Of a stretch of 64,000 nucleotides of DNA, positions 34,141 to 42,865 are shown in pieces; within the stretch, counting starts at the first letter, position 1, and each line of letters opens with the position of its first letter. The position numbers were made by a program, and so were the translations under genes. Source of the stretch: a virus; IMG/VR virus record IMGVR_UViG_3300035663_000005, positions 1-64,000 of that record; one strand, given 5' to 3'. The notes beneath the pieces were generated by a model, which worked only from the letters and a program-made list of their open reading frames with translations, was not told the DNA's origin and ran no database searches.

Positions 34141-36674
34141 GTCCATGTGAACAAGCCTTCTAGACTGCTAACTTCTCGCATCTGCCACCCGATTACATTT
34201 AAGATTGCGTTCAGAGGTTCTTCGAACGACTTCTCAAATTGAGTGTCATAGTCTATGTATTTCGCCTCTAGTCCAAACTCCTTGGGAATTCCGGCTGAAA
34301 AAGAAATAACCTTGTCACGAATCGGATTGGGAACTCGCAGATAAACATACTTAATTTTCTCACCATCGCCAATTTTAGGATATCGCTTTCCTAAATCCTT
34401 TTCACGAAGCCAATGGTTATACAATAAGGCTCCCTTAACATGAAGCGGAGTAGACTTGCGATAGATGGTGGTGTCATCCCGATACTCTTTCAATCCGTTG
34501 CATCCACGCGGGAACGCAATTTCTTCCACCGAACGAGCAAAGAAGTCAGTCTTAAACTCGGCAACATATTCTCGCAATTCAGATTCTTTGCCCACCATGA
34601 TAATACCGATGGCTTTCTTTAAAGCATCACGAACAATCTCAGGGGTGCTACTCTTCGCGGTTTCAAGACCCATGATTTTAGTTTCAGGCTTGCTCAAAAG
34701 AACATCATCTTCTCCCATCCAAATGCTCAACATGTAACGCTTCTTGGCTGTCCAAATGCCCTTGGAAGAAATGCCTTCTCGCTTCATTCTCATCTTTTGA
34801 GCGTAGGCGTTCTGTTGTTCTGCAAGAGCAGCGTATTGCTTATCAATGAACGGCTGCAACACCTCGTTGCAGAACTTGTTCAAGAACTTTGTAATCTTTT
34901 GTGGGTCAGTTTCGTTGGGCATCACTTGCTTTACAAGCGAGCCTAATCGCAGATATACGGAATCGGTATCTGATGCTATCACATAATCGACTCCTGTGGT
35001 CTTCAGGGTTTTATTCAAGAATCCATTCAAGCCGTTCTCAATCCAACGAATGGATACCTGTCCTGAGATGGTGATAGCCTCGGCAATCTCTTGGTCGTAA
35101 TAGCGGAAGTATTGATTGCCGCAAGCACCGAATGCCGAGTTCAATTGAATCTTACGAACCAACTGAAAGTTGTGGAACTTTGTAATGTCAAGTTTTAGTT
35201 GTGCTTCCTGTTCAGGTGTAGGATTCACAAGTTTCTTTAAAGCGGCTTTGGCTTCCAACATCTTCTTCTTGAAAGCCTTGCGTTCCTCATACATGGTTTC
35301 CATAAGTTTCGGCAAGAATCCTTGTGTATCCTTGCGAAACGCTACACAGTTTCCTGCTACACTAAGATTCTTGGCTCGCATGTTATCAAGATAATCTCTC
35401 GCGCCTGCGCTCGCACCCGCGCCCGCGAGGAAGTCGTTCACACTAAACTTGTTGCGAGTTCCTGCATTAGTCTTGGTTTCAGGAGACAGATTGTATTGCA
35501 TGATAAGATGCGGATACAGCGAGTCCAAGTCAAAACTCACAACCCAATCGTGCGCTCCAACGATAGGGTCTTTCACATACGCACCTTCAAACTTATCTTC
35601 CTTGTCTTCCGCATTTCCCTTCATGGGAATCGCAATTCGCTTCTTGGTTAGGTGATGGTAGATGATGGCATCCCATGTGCGAACCTGCGAGAACACATCG
35701 TTCAGATTCACCTTGGCGGAATACGCAAGTGCTAGAGCAAGTTCCATCAGTTTAAGTTTGTTCTCAAGCATTCCTACAAGTAGAGTATCGTGGTGATTAT
35801 ACTCCATGAATCGTTGGAAATCATTCTTGTAGAATTCTGCTAGAGTCCCATCGTAGTGTTTCTTGCGCTCGCCCAACTCCACCCAAACAATATGGTCAAG
35901 TTTATAGGTTTCGCGGGTCACATAAGTGAACTTACGATACAGGTCAAAGTAGTCCAAGGTAGCAATACCTAGCAGGTCATACACCTCGTTCTTCTTGTTC
36001 ATTACTTCCACTTCGCGGGAACGAATCTCTCGCCAAGGAGAAAGACGCATGGCTTCCTTCTCGTCAAACAGGCGAGTGATACGATTCACAAGATACGGAA
36101 TATCAAAGAAGTTGACATTCCATCCTGTCACAATGTCTATATCCATTGCTTCCCACGCTGCAAGGAAGTCTCGCAACATGTGCTTCTCATCGTCGTATTG
36201 GAAACACTTGGCATCAGGAATGTTAAACTCACCCAATCCAAACACCAACACCTTGTTTCCCACCTTCAGAGTGATGGCGTTCACTCGTTCGGTTGCAGTC
36301 TTGATGGACGGAAAGCCTCCCTCGCATTCCGTCTCAATATCAATAAAAGCCACCTTTAGTTTAGACGGGTCGTATTCCACTTCATTCGGAAACGCTTCAC
36401 CAATGTATTGATACAACCACTCCGTATTTCCAAATATTTCAAAGCCTGCCACTCCCTTGTATTCGTTGATGAAATCCTTGGAATCGCGGATGGAACCAGG
36501 CTTGAAAGGCTCAACATACTTGCCGTCAAGAGTCTGCCACTCAGTCTTTTTACCCTTCGCAGGCACAAACAAAGTAGGCATGAACGGAACCTTTTCGGCT
36601 ATCCGCTTGCCGTTCTCGTATCCACGATAAAGGATATGAGAACCTCTAACAGCAACATGGGTGTAAAATTTCAC
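34137..36674 (-). CDS. 43: DNA polymerase, family B (T4 gp43)
   Basis: An 845-residue replicative polymerase with proofreading. Exo I VAFIDIETECEGG (111-115), Exo II ITGWNVNFFDIPYLVNR region, Exo III YNHHDTLLV; polymerase motif A FDLDSLYPHLIMQYN, motif B KIQLNSAFGACGNQYFRYYD, motif C ASDTDSVYLRLG. The C-terminus (REVSSLEGLFTWT) carries the hydrophobic tail that in T4 contacts the clamp. Slightly shorter than T4 gp43 (898). ATGA overlap with the GroES-like gene. Confidence 0.96.
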   Translation of the reverse strand: MKFYTHVAVRGSHILYRGYENGKRIAEKVPFMPTLFVPAKGKKTEWQTLDGKYVEPFKPGSIRDSKDFINEYKGVAGFEIFGNTEWLYQYIGEAFPNEVEYDPSKLKVAFIDIETECEGGFPSIKTATERVNAITLKVGNKVLVFGLGEFNIPDAKCFQYDDEKHMLRDFLAAWEAMDIDIVTGWNVNFFDIPYLVNRITRLFDEKEAMRLSPWREIRSREVEVMNKKNEVYDLLGIATLDYFDLYRKFTYVTRETYKLDHIVWVELGERKKHYDGTLAEFYKNDFQRFMEYNHHDTLLVGMLENKLKLMELALALAYSAKVNLNDVFSQVRTWDAIIYHHLTKKRIAIPMKGNAEDKEDKFEGAYVKDPIVGAHDWVVSFDLDSLYPHLIMQYNLSPETKTNAGTRNKFSVNDFLAGAGASAGARDYLDNMRAKNLSVAGNCVAFRKDTQGFLPKLMETMYEERKAFKKKMLEAKAALKKLVNPTPEQEAQLKLDITKFHNFQLVRKIQLNSAFGACGNQYFRYYDQEIAEAITISGQVSIRWIENGLNGFLNKTLKTTGVDYVIASDTDSVYLRLGSLVKQVMPNETDPQKITKFLNKFCNEVLQPFIDKQYAALAEQQNAYAQKMRMKREGISSKGIWTAKKRYMLSIWMGEDDVLLSKPETKIMGLETAKSSTPEIVRDALKKAIGIIMVGKESELREYVAEFKTDFFARSVEEIAFPRGCNGLKEYRDDTTIYRKSTPLHVKGALLYNHWLREKDLGKRYPKIGDGEKIKYVYLRVPNPIRDKVISFSAGIPKEFGLEAKYIDYDTQFEKSFEEPLNAILNVIGWQMREVSSLEGLFTWT

Positions 36675-36943
36675 TTGTCCTCTCGTTCAACCATTGAAAT
36701 CCAATCCTGATGAATCAGATTGTTTCTGCCGTATCCTTGTCCACGAATCTTGGAAATATCCCACAGCACCTTGTCGCCAACCTTGACATCTTCGGTGAGT
36801 TTATCGCCAACAGAAATCACCGTGCTCCACACCAACTGCGAGTTAATCTTCTCGGTGTAGATGATACCTTCTGAGGTCTTCTTTTCACCACCACCAACAG
36901 TCTGCACTTCAATCCACTTACCAATCGGTCTCAACTTGTTCAT
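36671..36943 (-). CDS. GroES-like co-chaperonin (gp31-type)
   Basis: A 90-residue protein. LRPIGKWIEVQTV, then a flexible stretch (GGGEKKTSEGIIYTEKINSQ), STVISVGDKL, VKVGDKVLWDISKIRGQGYG and LIHQDWISMVERED reproduce the GroES strand order with VISVG and VGDKV signatures. It would cap the host GroEL for capsid protein folding. Coupled with the DNA methyltransferase and polymerase by ATGA overlaps, an unusual place for a chaperonin gene. Confidence 0.7.
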   Translation of the reverse strand: MNKLRPIGKWIEVQTVGGGEKKTSEGIIYTEKINSQLVWSTVISVGDKLTEDVKVGDKVLWDISKIRGQGYGRNNLIHQDWISMVEREDK

Positions 36944-37887
36944 GCTAAAAATCCTTGTAATGAGTTTGCCACTTCTTCACGAATTCGGTCTTCCGCAATC
37001 TTAACATACTCGGGGTTCAATTCGGTTCCCACATAGTTTCTACCATTGTTCAAAGCCACCACAGCGGTTGTGCCGCTGCCTGTGAACGGGTCAAATACCG
37101 TTCCACCAACAGGCGAACCTGCAAGAACACATGGAGTAATTAGTTCCTTGGGATACACCGCAAAGTGTGCGCCCTTGTATCCCTTGGTGTTCACAGTCCA
37201 CACGGAACGCTTGTTCTTCTTGCCGTCTGCGCCCCACAATCTCTCAGGCTCTAAAGCAGGGTCACGGGCTCCCTTATCTTCAGGTTGTGTGCGATTCTTG
37301 TTGCCAGGAGCATGCGGAGGACTAACAGCGGCTTCCTTGATGGCTTCATGGTCATAATAGTAGTGCGACTTCTTGGAGAGCATGAAAATGTATTCGTGAG
37401 CACGGGTGCATCGGTCGGTAACACTCTCAGGCATAGGATTAGGCTTGTGCCAAACAATATCTTGACGCAACCACCAACCATCGGCTTGCAAGGCAAACGC
37501 TACTCGCCACGGAATTCCAATCAGGTCTTTCGTCTTTAATCCCTTTTGGTCTTTACGATTGCCTGGCACAAAGTCGGTTGGCATACCACGCTGACCACCG
37601 ATGGTTTGTGGTGGAGGAGCACAATTCTTTGCTGCCATGTAAGAATCGCCAAGATTCAACCAAAGTGTTCCGTCATCACGAAGAATACGACGCACCTCGC
37701 GGAACACCTCCACCATCTTCTGCACATACTCTTCTACAGTTTCTTCCTGACCGATTTCCTCATCTCCACCCTCGTAGGAACGCAAGCCGAAATACGGTGG
37801 GGAAGTTACGCAAGTGTGAATGCAGCCATCGGGCAGCGTCTTCATGCCTGCTATACAATCACCAAGAATGATGCGATGTGTGTTCAT
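36940..37887 (-). CDS. DNA methyltransferase, beta-class (SPPY)
   Basis: A 315-residue protein from ATG 37887 (SD GGAGATAT; the ORF to 37938 runs into speD). Motif IV TSPPYFGLRSYEGG (SPPY, typical of N4-cytosine and some N6-adenine enzymes) precedes motif I VFDPFTGSGTTAVVA, the beta order. RVAFALQADGWWLRQDIVWH and TELNPEYVKIAEDRI are further motifs. No cognate restriction enzyme nearby. It may protect phage DNA, or act with the Mom-like and SpeD proteins encoded next. Confidence 0.9.
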   Translation of the reverse strand: MNTHRIILGDCIAGMKTLPDGCIHTCVTSPPYFGLRSYEGGDEEIGQEETVEEYVQKMVEVFREVRRILRDDGTLWLNLGDSYMAAKNCAPPPQTIGGQRGMPTDFVPGNRKDQKGLKTKDLIGIPWRVAFALQADGWWLRQDIVWHKPNPMPESVTDRCTRAHEYIFMLSKKSHYYYDHEAIKEAAVSPPHAPGNKNRTQPEDKGARDPALEPERLWGADGKKNKRSVWTVNTKGYKGAHFAVYPKELITPCVLAGSPVGGTVFDPFTGSGTTAVVALNNGRNYVGTELNPEYVKIAEDRIREEVANSLQGFLA

Positions 37888-38285
37888 CCAATATCTCCAT
37901 ACTTGGTTCCACGCACAAAGAACTGCTCTTCGTGCCACTCAAAACCAAAGCATTCTCTAGCATAATTCAAAATGATATCCTTGTCAAACTTGTTGCAGGA
38001 ATAAACATCAAGCGTAATGAATCGCTTTGGCTCCATTGAGTGAATCTGAATACCACTCTCAATGAGTGGAACCCAACCACTCACTCCTGCCTTGTCGGGA
38101 TATAGTTCCGTGCCGTGATTGGTTGGACCGTGCATTACTACAGGCTGACTCATGCGAGTCATACCAATCTTGTCTACAACTCGTTCAAGAAAGCGATAGT
38201 GCAACTCCAAGTCATCGGCTGCACCGACGCGGCAATTATACATGTCCAAATAGTAAGAATATCCGAATGGTTTAATTTCACTCAT
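37884..38285 (-). CDS. speD: S-adenosylmethionine decarboxylase-like (SpeD)
   Basis: A 133-residue AdoMetDC proenzyme. PLIESGIQIHSMEPKRF carries Glu76-Ser77, the self-cleavage site that creates the pyruvoyl cofactor; His82 and Cys97 (DVYSCNKFD) are the processing and catalytic residues. Makes decarboxylated AdoMet, the aminopropyl donor. Usual bacterial role: spermidine synthesis. It is joined by TAATG to the Mom-like gene and by ATGA to the DNA methyltransferase, an unexpected context. Confidence 0.85.
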   Translation of the reverse strand: MSEIKPFGYSYYLDMYNCRVGAADDLELHYRFLERVVDKIGMTRMSQPVVMHGPTNHGTELYPDKAGVSGWVPLIESGIQIHSMEPKRFITLDVYSCNKFDKDIILNYARECFGFEWHEEQFFVRGTKYGDIG

Positions 38286-39220
38286 TATTTGCCTCGTTGC
38301 TTTGGATACGGCTTCGGAGGATTACGCTCCTCAAACTCTCGCCGCAGTTTCTTGGTTTCTGCTTTAGTTCTGCCCAACACAAACGCATACTTATGTTTGC
38401 TAGGCATTTCCACTTTGGTGGATGTCTTCTGCTTTTCCTTGGAGTGTTCTCGCAACCGCTGCTCAATCTCATCAGGGATATTTTCCCAAAGTATCTTTTG
38501 GTCGTTGTTCCAATCCTTTTCCCAAGGAATACCCAACTCTTTCGCATACTTCTTGTATGCACTACGCACACGAAAGAATCGGTCACTTACTACTTTGCCG
38601 GTATACGGATTGATATACCTAGTCGTGGTTCCTGAATCTTGACCAAGGTAGTAGAAATTACAAGCCTGATAGATGGTTCCCAATTCTTTTGCGGTTGGGT
38701 CAGAGTAAGCAGTGAACAAACGATACTGCGTGTTCTTTACCATCCAATTGATGCACCACATCAGAAACGAACTAGCCAAACACTTTGGACTCCATGATAC
38801 GCAAGCACCACGGCTAACCAATCGTTCAATTTCTTTGGTATTTTCACCAAGTAGTTTAGAGAAAGCGTTCGGCAAGTTCATCAGGATAACTCCCGCCATG
38901 ATATCCTTGCCTATCAATCCTTGATTCGGAGCATGATAATACGCACCAAACCAATGCGTGGTGTATTGCGAAAGATTACCAAGCCATTCGTGACGCTTGA
39001 TGAATTCTGTGGCTTCTCGCTTCTCGGCTTCCGTTGTAAGCGGCTTGAAAATGAAATCGGAAACTCGCAGTTCGGCTGCTTGTTCTTGAGACAGGTCGGC
39101 TTCCGCCAAATCTTGCTGAAGATTGTTTAAGCGTATATCATACTGCCAACAATGTTCTTTGTCGTAAGATTTAGTTCGCTCAATAATGTCTACCGATTCA
39201 CTTTTGCTTTTCGAGTTCAC
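38285..39220 (-). CDS. Mom-like GNAT DNA-modification protein
   Basis: A 311-residue protein. I chose GTG 39220 for its SD (TTGAGG, 6-nt spacer). FIKRHEWLG, THWFGAYYHAPNQGLIG, then ERLVSRGACVSWSPKCLASS, FLMWCINWMVKNTQYRLFTA and YSDPTAKELGTIYQACNFYY match the phage Mu Mom family, in which a GNAT-type enzyme converts adenine to N6-carbamoylmethyladenine; SDPxxxxxGTIYQAxNFxYxG is the core. The C-terminal 90 residues are basic, possibly for DNA binding. Adjacent methyltransferase and SpeD support a modification role. Confidence 0.75.
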   Translation of the reverse strand: MNSKSKSESVDIIERTKSYDKEHCWQYDIRLNNLQQDLAEADLSQEQAAELRVSDFIFKPLTTEAEKREATEFIKRHEWLGNLSQYTTHWFGAYYHAPNQGLIGKDIMAGVILMNLPNAFSKLLGENTKEIERLVSRGACVSWSPKCLASSFLMWCINWMVKNTQYRLFTAYSDPTAKELGTIYQACNFYYLGQDSGTTTRYINPYTGKVVSDRFFRVRSAYKKYAKELGIPWEKDWNNDQKILWENIPDEIEQRLREHSKEKQKTSTKVEMPSKHKYAFVLGRTKAETKKLRREFEERNPPKPYPKQRGK

Positions 39221-39305
39221 TCTTAACCTCAATAAGTATCAATAGAATTGTTGTTACTCACAACAACCCTACATTTTTTTTACTTGACAAATAGAATCAA
39301 AAAAC

Positions 39306-39791
39306 TTATGAGTTTCTTGTGGTGTCTTTCCACGGAGAGGAAATGTAATAGGTTTGAAGAGGTCTTGCGGACTCATCTTGCTTGATTGTGTTTTTGCAGC
39401 AGCCATTGCCGTTGGTGTGAACAACATCAGAAGGCTTAACATCAGCAATGAACAGGGGAGCAGACTGAGCAGATTGGGCTTTCTTGTCATGTAGGTAACT
39501 ATACATCAAAACTGCGTAGTTGACAATATCAATTATGGTATCTTCGAAAGATTCATTTTCAACAGCCAATTTTCCAGATTCAACAAAAGATGAAAGACGA
39601 CTCATCTTATCGGTCATGCGAACCAAGAATCCTTGTTCTGTGCTGCAAATCCCCATTGCTTCTACTCGGGTGAAATTTGCAAATGGTTCATTGCCTCCGT
39701 TTCCTGCGTAGTCTGCATTCTTTTTACGCATAAGACTACGACCCTTATCACAAATTGTTTCATGTATTTTTAATAATTCATCGCGTGTCAT
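39306..39791 (-). CDS. DUF1599-like nucleotide-modification-associated protein
   Basis: A 161-residue protein from ATG 39791 (SD GGAG). KGRSLMRKKNADYAGNGGNE, PFANFTRVEAMGI, TEQGFLVRMTDKMSRLSSFV and FEDTIIDIVNYAVLMYSYLH match a family known as DUF1599 / nucleotide modification associated domain 1. All-alpha, MazG-like in look. The last 45 residues (VHTNGNGCCKNTIKQ...) look less conserved and overlap an alternative-frame ORF. Probably acts on nucleotides; consistent with modified phage DNA. Confidence 0.72.
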   Translation of the reverse strand: MTRDELLKIHETICDKGRSLMRKKNADYAGNGGNEPFANFTRVEAMGICSTEQGFLVRMTDKMSRLSSFVESGKLAVENESFEDTIIDIVNYAVLMYSYLHDKKAQSAQSAPLFIADVKPSDVVHTNGNGCCKNTIKQDESARPLQTYYISSPWKDTTRNS

Positions 39792-39792
39792 T

Positions 39793-40329
39793 TTAAGAAA
39801 CTCCAGTAGAGCCGAATCCACCTGTTCGGCTAGTCTTGGGCTGAACTCGCTCATCGGTGGACTGTAGCGAGTATTTCAAAACAGGAATCATTTCCCCCTG
39901 ACAAATTCGGTCGCCGTGTGTTACTCGAATAGGAATATTTGAAAGATTAATAACAGGAATCATTAACTGATCTGTGTAATCAGAATCAATAACACCTTCA
40001 GAATTTGCTAAAATTAATCCTCCTTTTATTGCTAGCCCACTTCTAGCATGAAGACGAACAGAATATCCTTCAGGTATATCTAAAACAATACCTGTTGGAA
40101 TTAAAACTCTAACTCCATCTGGAGGAACAAGTAAAAACGCTGGAGCATCTGCTCTCTCAAATGCTGCCAACAATTTATAATTTGCATTGTTTTTATCATA
40201 AGCATCAACAATTCTTGTTTTACTACCAAAGTATGCTTTAATATCAAAACAAGCAGATTGTTCTGTTGCAAATGAAAGGTCGAAAGAATCGGACCACAAC
40301 TTATTGTATTTTAATATCAATTTATTCAT
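39793..40329 (-). CDS. dut: dUTPase
   Basis: A 178-residue trimeric dUTP pyrophosphatase. HARSGLAIKGGLIL (motif 2), NSEGVIDSDYTDQLMIPVIN (motif 3), HGDRICQGEMIPV (motif 4) and SRTGGFGSTG (motif 5) are present. ATG 40329 (MNKLILKYNKLW) is the better start; an ATG at 40365 lies only just after regA. It keeps uracil out of DNA and makes dUMP for ThyX. The N-terminal third has an insertion (YDKNNANYKLLAAFERADAP) compared with short bacterial dUTPases. Confidence 0.93.
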   Translation of the reverse strand: MNKLILKYNKLWSDSFDLSFATEQSACFDIKAYFGSKTRIVDAYDKNNANYKLLAAFERADAPAFLLVPPDGVRVLIPTGIVLDIPEGYSVRLHARSGLAIKGGLILANSEGVIDSDYTDQLMIPVINLSNIPIRVTHGDRICQGEMIPVLKYSLQSTDERVQPKTSRTGGFGSTGVS

Positions 40330-40365
40330 AATATAATCCAAATTACTAGCAAAAATATTTATCAA

Positions 40366-40800
40366 TCATTCTTCTGAATCGGGGTCATACACTTCATAGT
40401 TTGTTCTTTTTCTTCCTATGTTATATTTGGGTATTAATTCCCAATTTTTCTTTTCGCCAAATGGTAAAATTTTTAAATAAGAAATTGGAACTGTTGGTTC
40501 TTTACTTTTAGAAGAAACTTTCAATTTTAAAAGACCCCAATCTTGCAATAAGTTACATATAGTGTTTCTTCTTGCAACATCTGTTTCTGGAAAATCTGTT
40601 GGAAGCCCATCCAACATAAAAAGTTCTTTAAAATGCACAATATAATACTTGCCTCTTTTATGAAGAATGTGGCAAGATTGATATAATTTATTTTCTGTTT
40701 TAGAAGATATACCAATTCTAGTTAAAGTTTCTTTTATTTTAAGAAAATTTTCTGGATTGGGTAATTCTACTTCTATAAATGAGTCAATCAATTTGTCCAT
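40366..40800 (-). CDS. regA: RegA translational repressor
   Basis: A 144-residue protein from ATG 40800 (SD AAGGAG). NPENFLKIKETLTRIGISSK, NKLYQSCHILHKRGKYYIVH, FKELFMLDG and LLQDWGLLKLKV align closely with T4 RegA, which blocks ribosome binding on many early mRNAs, including its own and those of the clamp loader. NWELIPKYNIGRKR matches the T4 C-terminus. Located next to gp62 as in T4. Confidence 0.95.
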   Translation of the reverse strand: MDKLIDSFIEVELPNPENFLKIKETLTRIGISSKTENKLYQSCHILHKRGKYYIVHFKELFMLDGLPTDFPETDVARRNTICNLLQDWGLLKLKVSSKSKEPTVPISYLKILPFGEKKNWELIPKYNIGRKRTNYEVYDPDSEE

Positions 40801-40825
40801 AACAATACTCCTTACCATTTAAGAG

Positions 40826-40832
40826 TATTTAG
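40826..40832 (-). promoter_or_regulatory. Late-type box CTAAATA before regA
   Basis: CTAAATA 25 nt upstream of the regA ATG, in the short gap after gp62, followed by the SD AAGGAG. May add late expression of the repressor. Confidence 0.45.
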
Positions 40833-40838
40833 ATTTTT

Positions 40839-41222
40839 TTATTTTCTGCCACCTGTATTTGTTTTCGCAATCAATTCATCTTTGTCGTTTTCAGACATCA
40901 TAGACAGATACTCTCTAGCCTTAACGCGACTAACTTTATAATAATCTGATACTAACTTTTCTATAATTTCGTCTCGTTCTGATTTCTCCCACTTTGAAAA
41001 CCTTTTTTTCTTCTTGATAGTATAATACAAATAATCATATTGCATTTTTTTGTCTAAATGATTCATGCAATTCATAATGTTTGCTGGCATAACACATTCA
41101 GCAAAATTGGAAAATGTTCGATTAACAATAAATGGAAGATAAGCCCTTTCACATTCAGGATCTCTGTCCATAAGATTTTCGGTTTTTTCGTTTATACTTT
41201 TAACAAAATCAAAAGGATTCAC
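40839..41222 (-). CDS. 62: Clamp-loader small subunit, T4 gp62-like
   Basis: A 127-residue protein. ERAYLPFIVNRTFSNFAECV, MPANIMNCMNHLDKKMQYDY, KKKKRFSKWEKSERDEIIEK and VSDYYKVSRVKAREYLSMMS follow gp62, which with gp44 loads the gp45 clamp. Shorter than T4 gp62 (187). Position just before regA supports the call. ATGA overlap with the unknown gene upstream. Confidence 0.85.
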   Translation of the reverse strand: MNPFDFVKSINEKTENLMDRDPECERAYLPFIVNRTFSNFAECVMPANIMNCMNHLDKKMQYDYLYYTIKKKKRFSKWEKSERDEIIEKLVSDYYKVSRVKAREYLSMMSENDKDELIAKTNTGGRK

Positions 41223-41926
41223 TTTACAGTCTCAATGATACTAATTAAATCGTCTTCACAATCCAATTTTACAATCAATCTAATTGGTATATAAATCCAA
41301 TCTTTCTTTTTAACATCATAATATGATCTTAAAAGGAAAGAATCATATGCATTTATACCATGATATCTGTCAATTAGTGGGGCTTCAACATATTCCTTTG
41401 TAACTGAGGAAATTTTATTTTTTATTTTCGTAACTATTTTACTTCCATTTAAATCTTCATAAGTTATATCCAAGTGTTTTGGTGATATTTTTACTAAAAC
41501 TTTGTCAATAAAATCGCCAAGTACAACATCTGCTGCGCCACTAATATCAAAAATATTTTGCATTCCATCTTTATTTTTATGATTTCCTATGGCTTTAGTA
41601 GAAAAATAGTTTTTTCTATCTTTAAGAAACATTTCTCTCAAACTATTACATTCATCAAGATATTCATTGTAGTTGTATTTTTCTGTTATATTTTCTGTCG
41701 ATGATACAATTTTTTCAATCATTTCATCGGACAGTTTAGAAGATAAATCTACTATTTTTTGAAATGGGTTTACACTATTTGTTTCTTTTAGTTCGTTAAT
41801 GACATTTAAACTAACATCACCTAGTGTTTTTTTATAAACTTCAATAAAATCTTCAATCTTATACTTCTTGTTCACTTCGTGAAGTGCGATTGTTAAATCG
41901 TTTAGGCTTTTTATTTTGTGATTCAT
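41219..41926 (-). CDS. Unknown protein between clamp-loader genes
   Basis: A 235-residue, Lys/Ile/Asp-rich protein placed between genes 44 and 62, which are adjacent in T4. N-terminal helices (SLNDLTIALHEVNKKYKIED) are followed by LIDRYHGINAYDSFLLRSYY and IPIRLIVKLDCEDDLISIIE strands. It is more AT-rich than gene 44, so a later insertion is likely. SD AAAGG overlaps the gene 44 stop. No domain recognised; a replication accessory or a moron gene. Confidence 0.75.
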   Translation of the reverse strand: MNHKIKSLNDLTIALHEVNKKYKIEDFIEVYKKTLGDVSLNVINELKETNSVNPFQKIVDLSSKLSDEMIEKIVSSTENITEKYNYNEYLDECNSLREMFLKDRKNYFSTKAIGNHKNKDGMQNIFDISGAADVVLGDFIDKVLVKISPKHLDITYEDLNGSKIVTKIKNKISSVTKEYVEAPLIDRYHGINAYDSFLLRSYYDVKKKDWIYIPIRLIVKLDCEDDLISIIETVK

Positions 41927-41932
41927 ATACCT

Positions 41933-42865
41933 TTATTTATCGAAAGAACAATCTGAAGCGAGCATCAAACAACAAGCAACCATGTTCAATTCTTGGTCTG
42001 CAACAAACGCAGCCTTGTATTGATACTCGCTCAGGATAAGAATTGCTTGCGGTATAGATCCCAAATTCATCTTGTCTTGAAGTCCGTCATAAATACGCCG
42101 GAAGATCATTGCAGGTTCGGTGTCCGAGTGTTCCGCAACCCATTTGCGAATATCAGCAAACGACTTGCTCTTCATCGCCTTCACCAAATGGTCGATATCA
42201 ATATCTTTGCCAGTAGCAAGAGCACTAGAATTCACCGCTCCTGCAACAGAGTGTCTCTGAATAGTATTCAGTATTCTACGAAAGTCGGGGAAGTAACGAA
42301 TGATGAGTTCAGCAATCGCTTTCTCTTCATATTCGATGCCTTCCGCTTCCATGATTCTCTTGGCTCGCTCAAGGAATTCTCCAGCGAGTTGCGGCTTCTC
42401 TTTCGCAGGAATCTTGAAGTCAACAACCGTGCAACGAGAGTGTAGTGGCTCAATGATACGAGCCTTGTAGTTGCAAGTCATAATGAATCGACAGTTCACA
42501 GCAAACTCTTCAATAGCACCACGAAGAGCAGGCTGTGTAGACTGTGGATTCAGATAGTCGGCTTCGTCAAGTATGATGACTTTCTTGCCACCATTCAAAG
42601 AAACGGTTGAGGCGAAGTTTCGAATCTTGGTGCGTAGTGTATCAATGCCACCCTCCTCGCTCGCATTGATAAACATGTAGTCCACCCCAAGTTCCGAACA
42701 CATCGCACGGGCTATGGTTGTTTTACCACAGCCTGCGGTTCCCGACAGTATCATGTTCGGGATTTCGCCTGACTGCACTACACCTTCGAAGGTGGACTTA
42801 ATCGCCTTCGGAAGAACGCAGTCTGCAACCGTCTTCGGTCGATATTTTTCAACCAACGGCAGCAT
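41933..42865 (-). CDS. 44: Clamp-loader ATPase, T4 gp44
   Basis: A 310-residue AAA+ protein. Walker A GTAGCGKT at 42-49, DEAD box ILDEADYLNP at 98-107, sensor 1 FIMTCNYKARII and the SRC arginine finger HSRCTVVDF. Forms the clamp loader with gp62 and opens gp45. It overlaps gene 45 by 17 nt. Length fits T4 gp44 (319). Confidence 0.95.
   Translation of the reverse strand: MLPLVEKYRPKTVADCVLPKAIKSTFEGVVQSGEIPNMILSGTAGCGKTTIARAMCSELGVDYMFINASEEGGIDTLRTKIRNFASTVSLNGGKKVIILDEADYLNPQSTQPALRGAIEEFAVNCRFIMTCNYKARIIEPLHSRCTVVDFKIPAKEKPQLAGEFLERAKRIMEAEGIEYEEKAIAELIIRYFPDFRRILNTIQRHSVAGAVNSSALATGKDIDIDHLVKAMKSKSFADIRKWVAEHSDTEPAMIFRRIYDGLQDKMNLGSIPQAILILSEYQYKAAFVADQELNMVACCLMLASDCSFDK

Noticed and set aside
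39240-39262. Hairpin GTTGTT/AACAAC as a terminator
   Set aside because: Six A/T-rich pairs and no clean T run; too weak to call.
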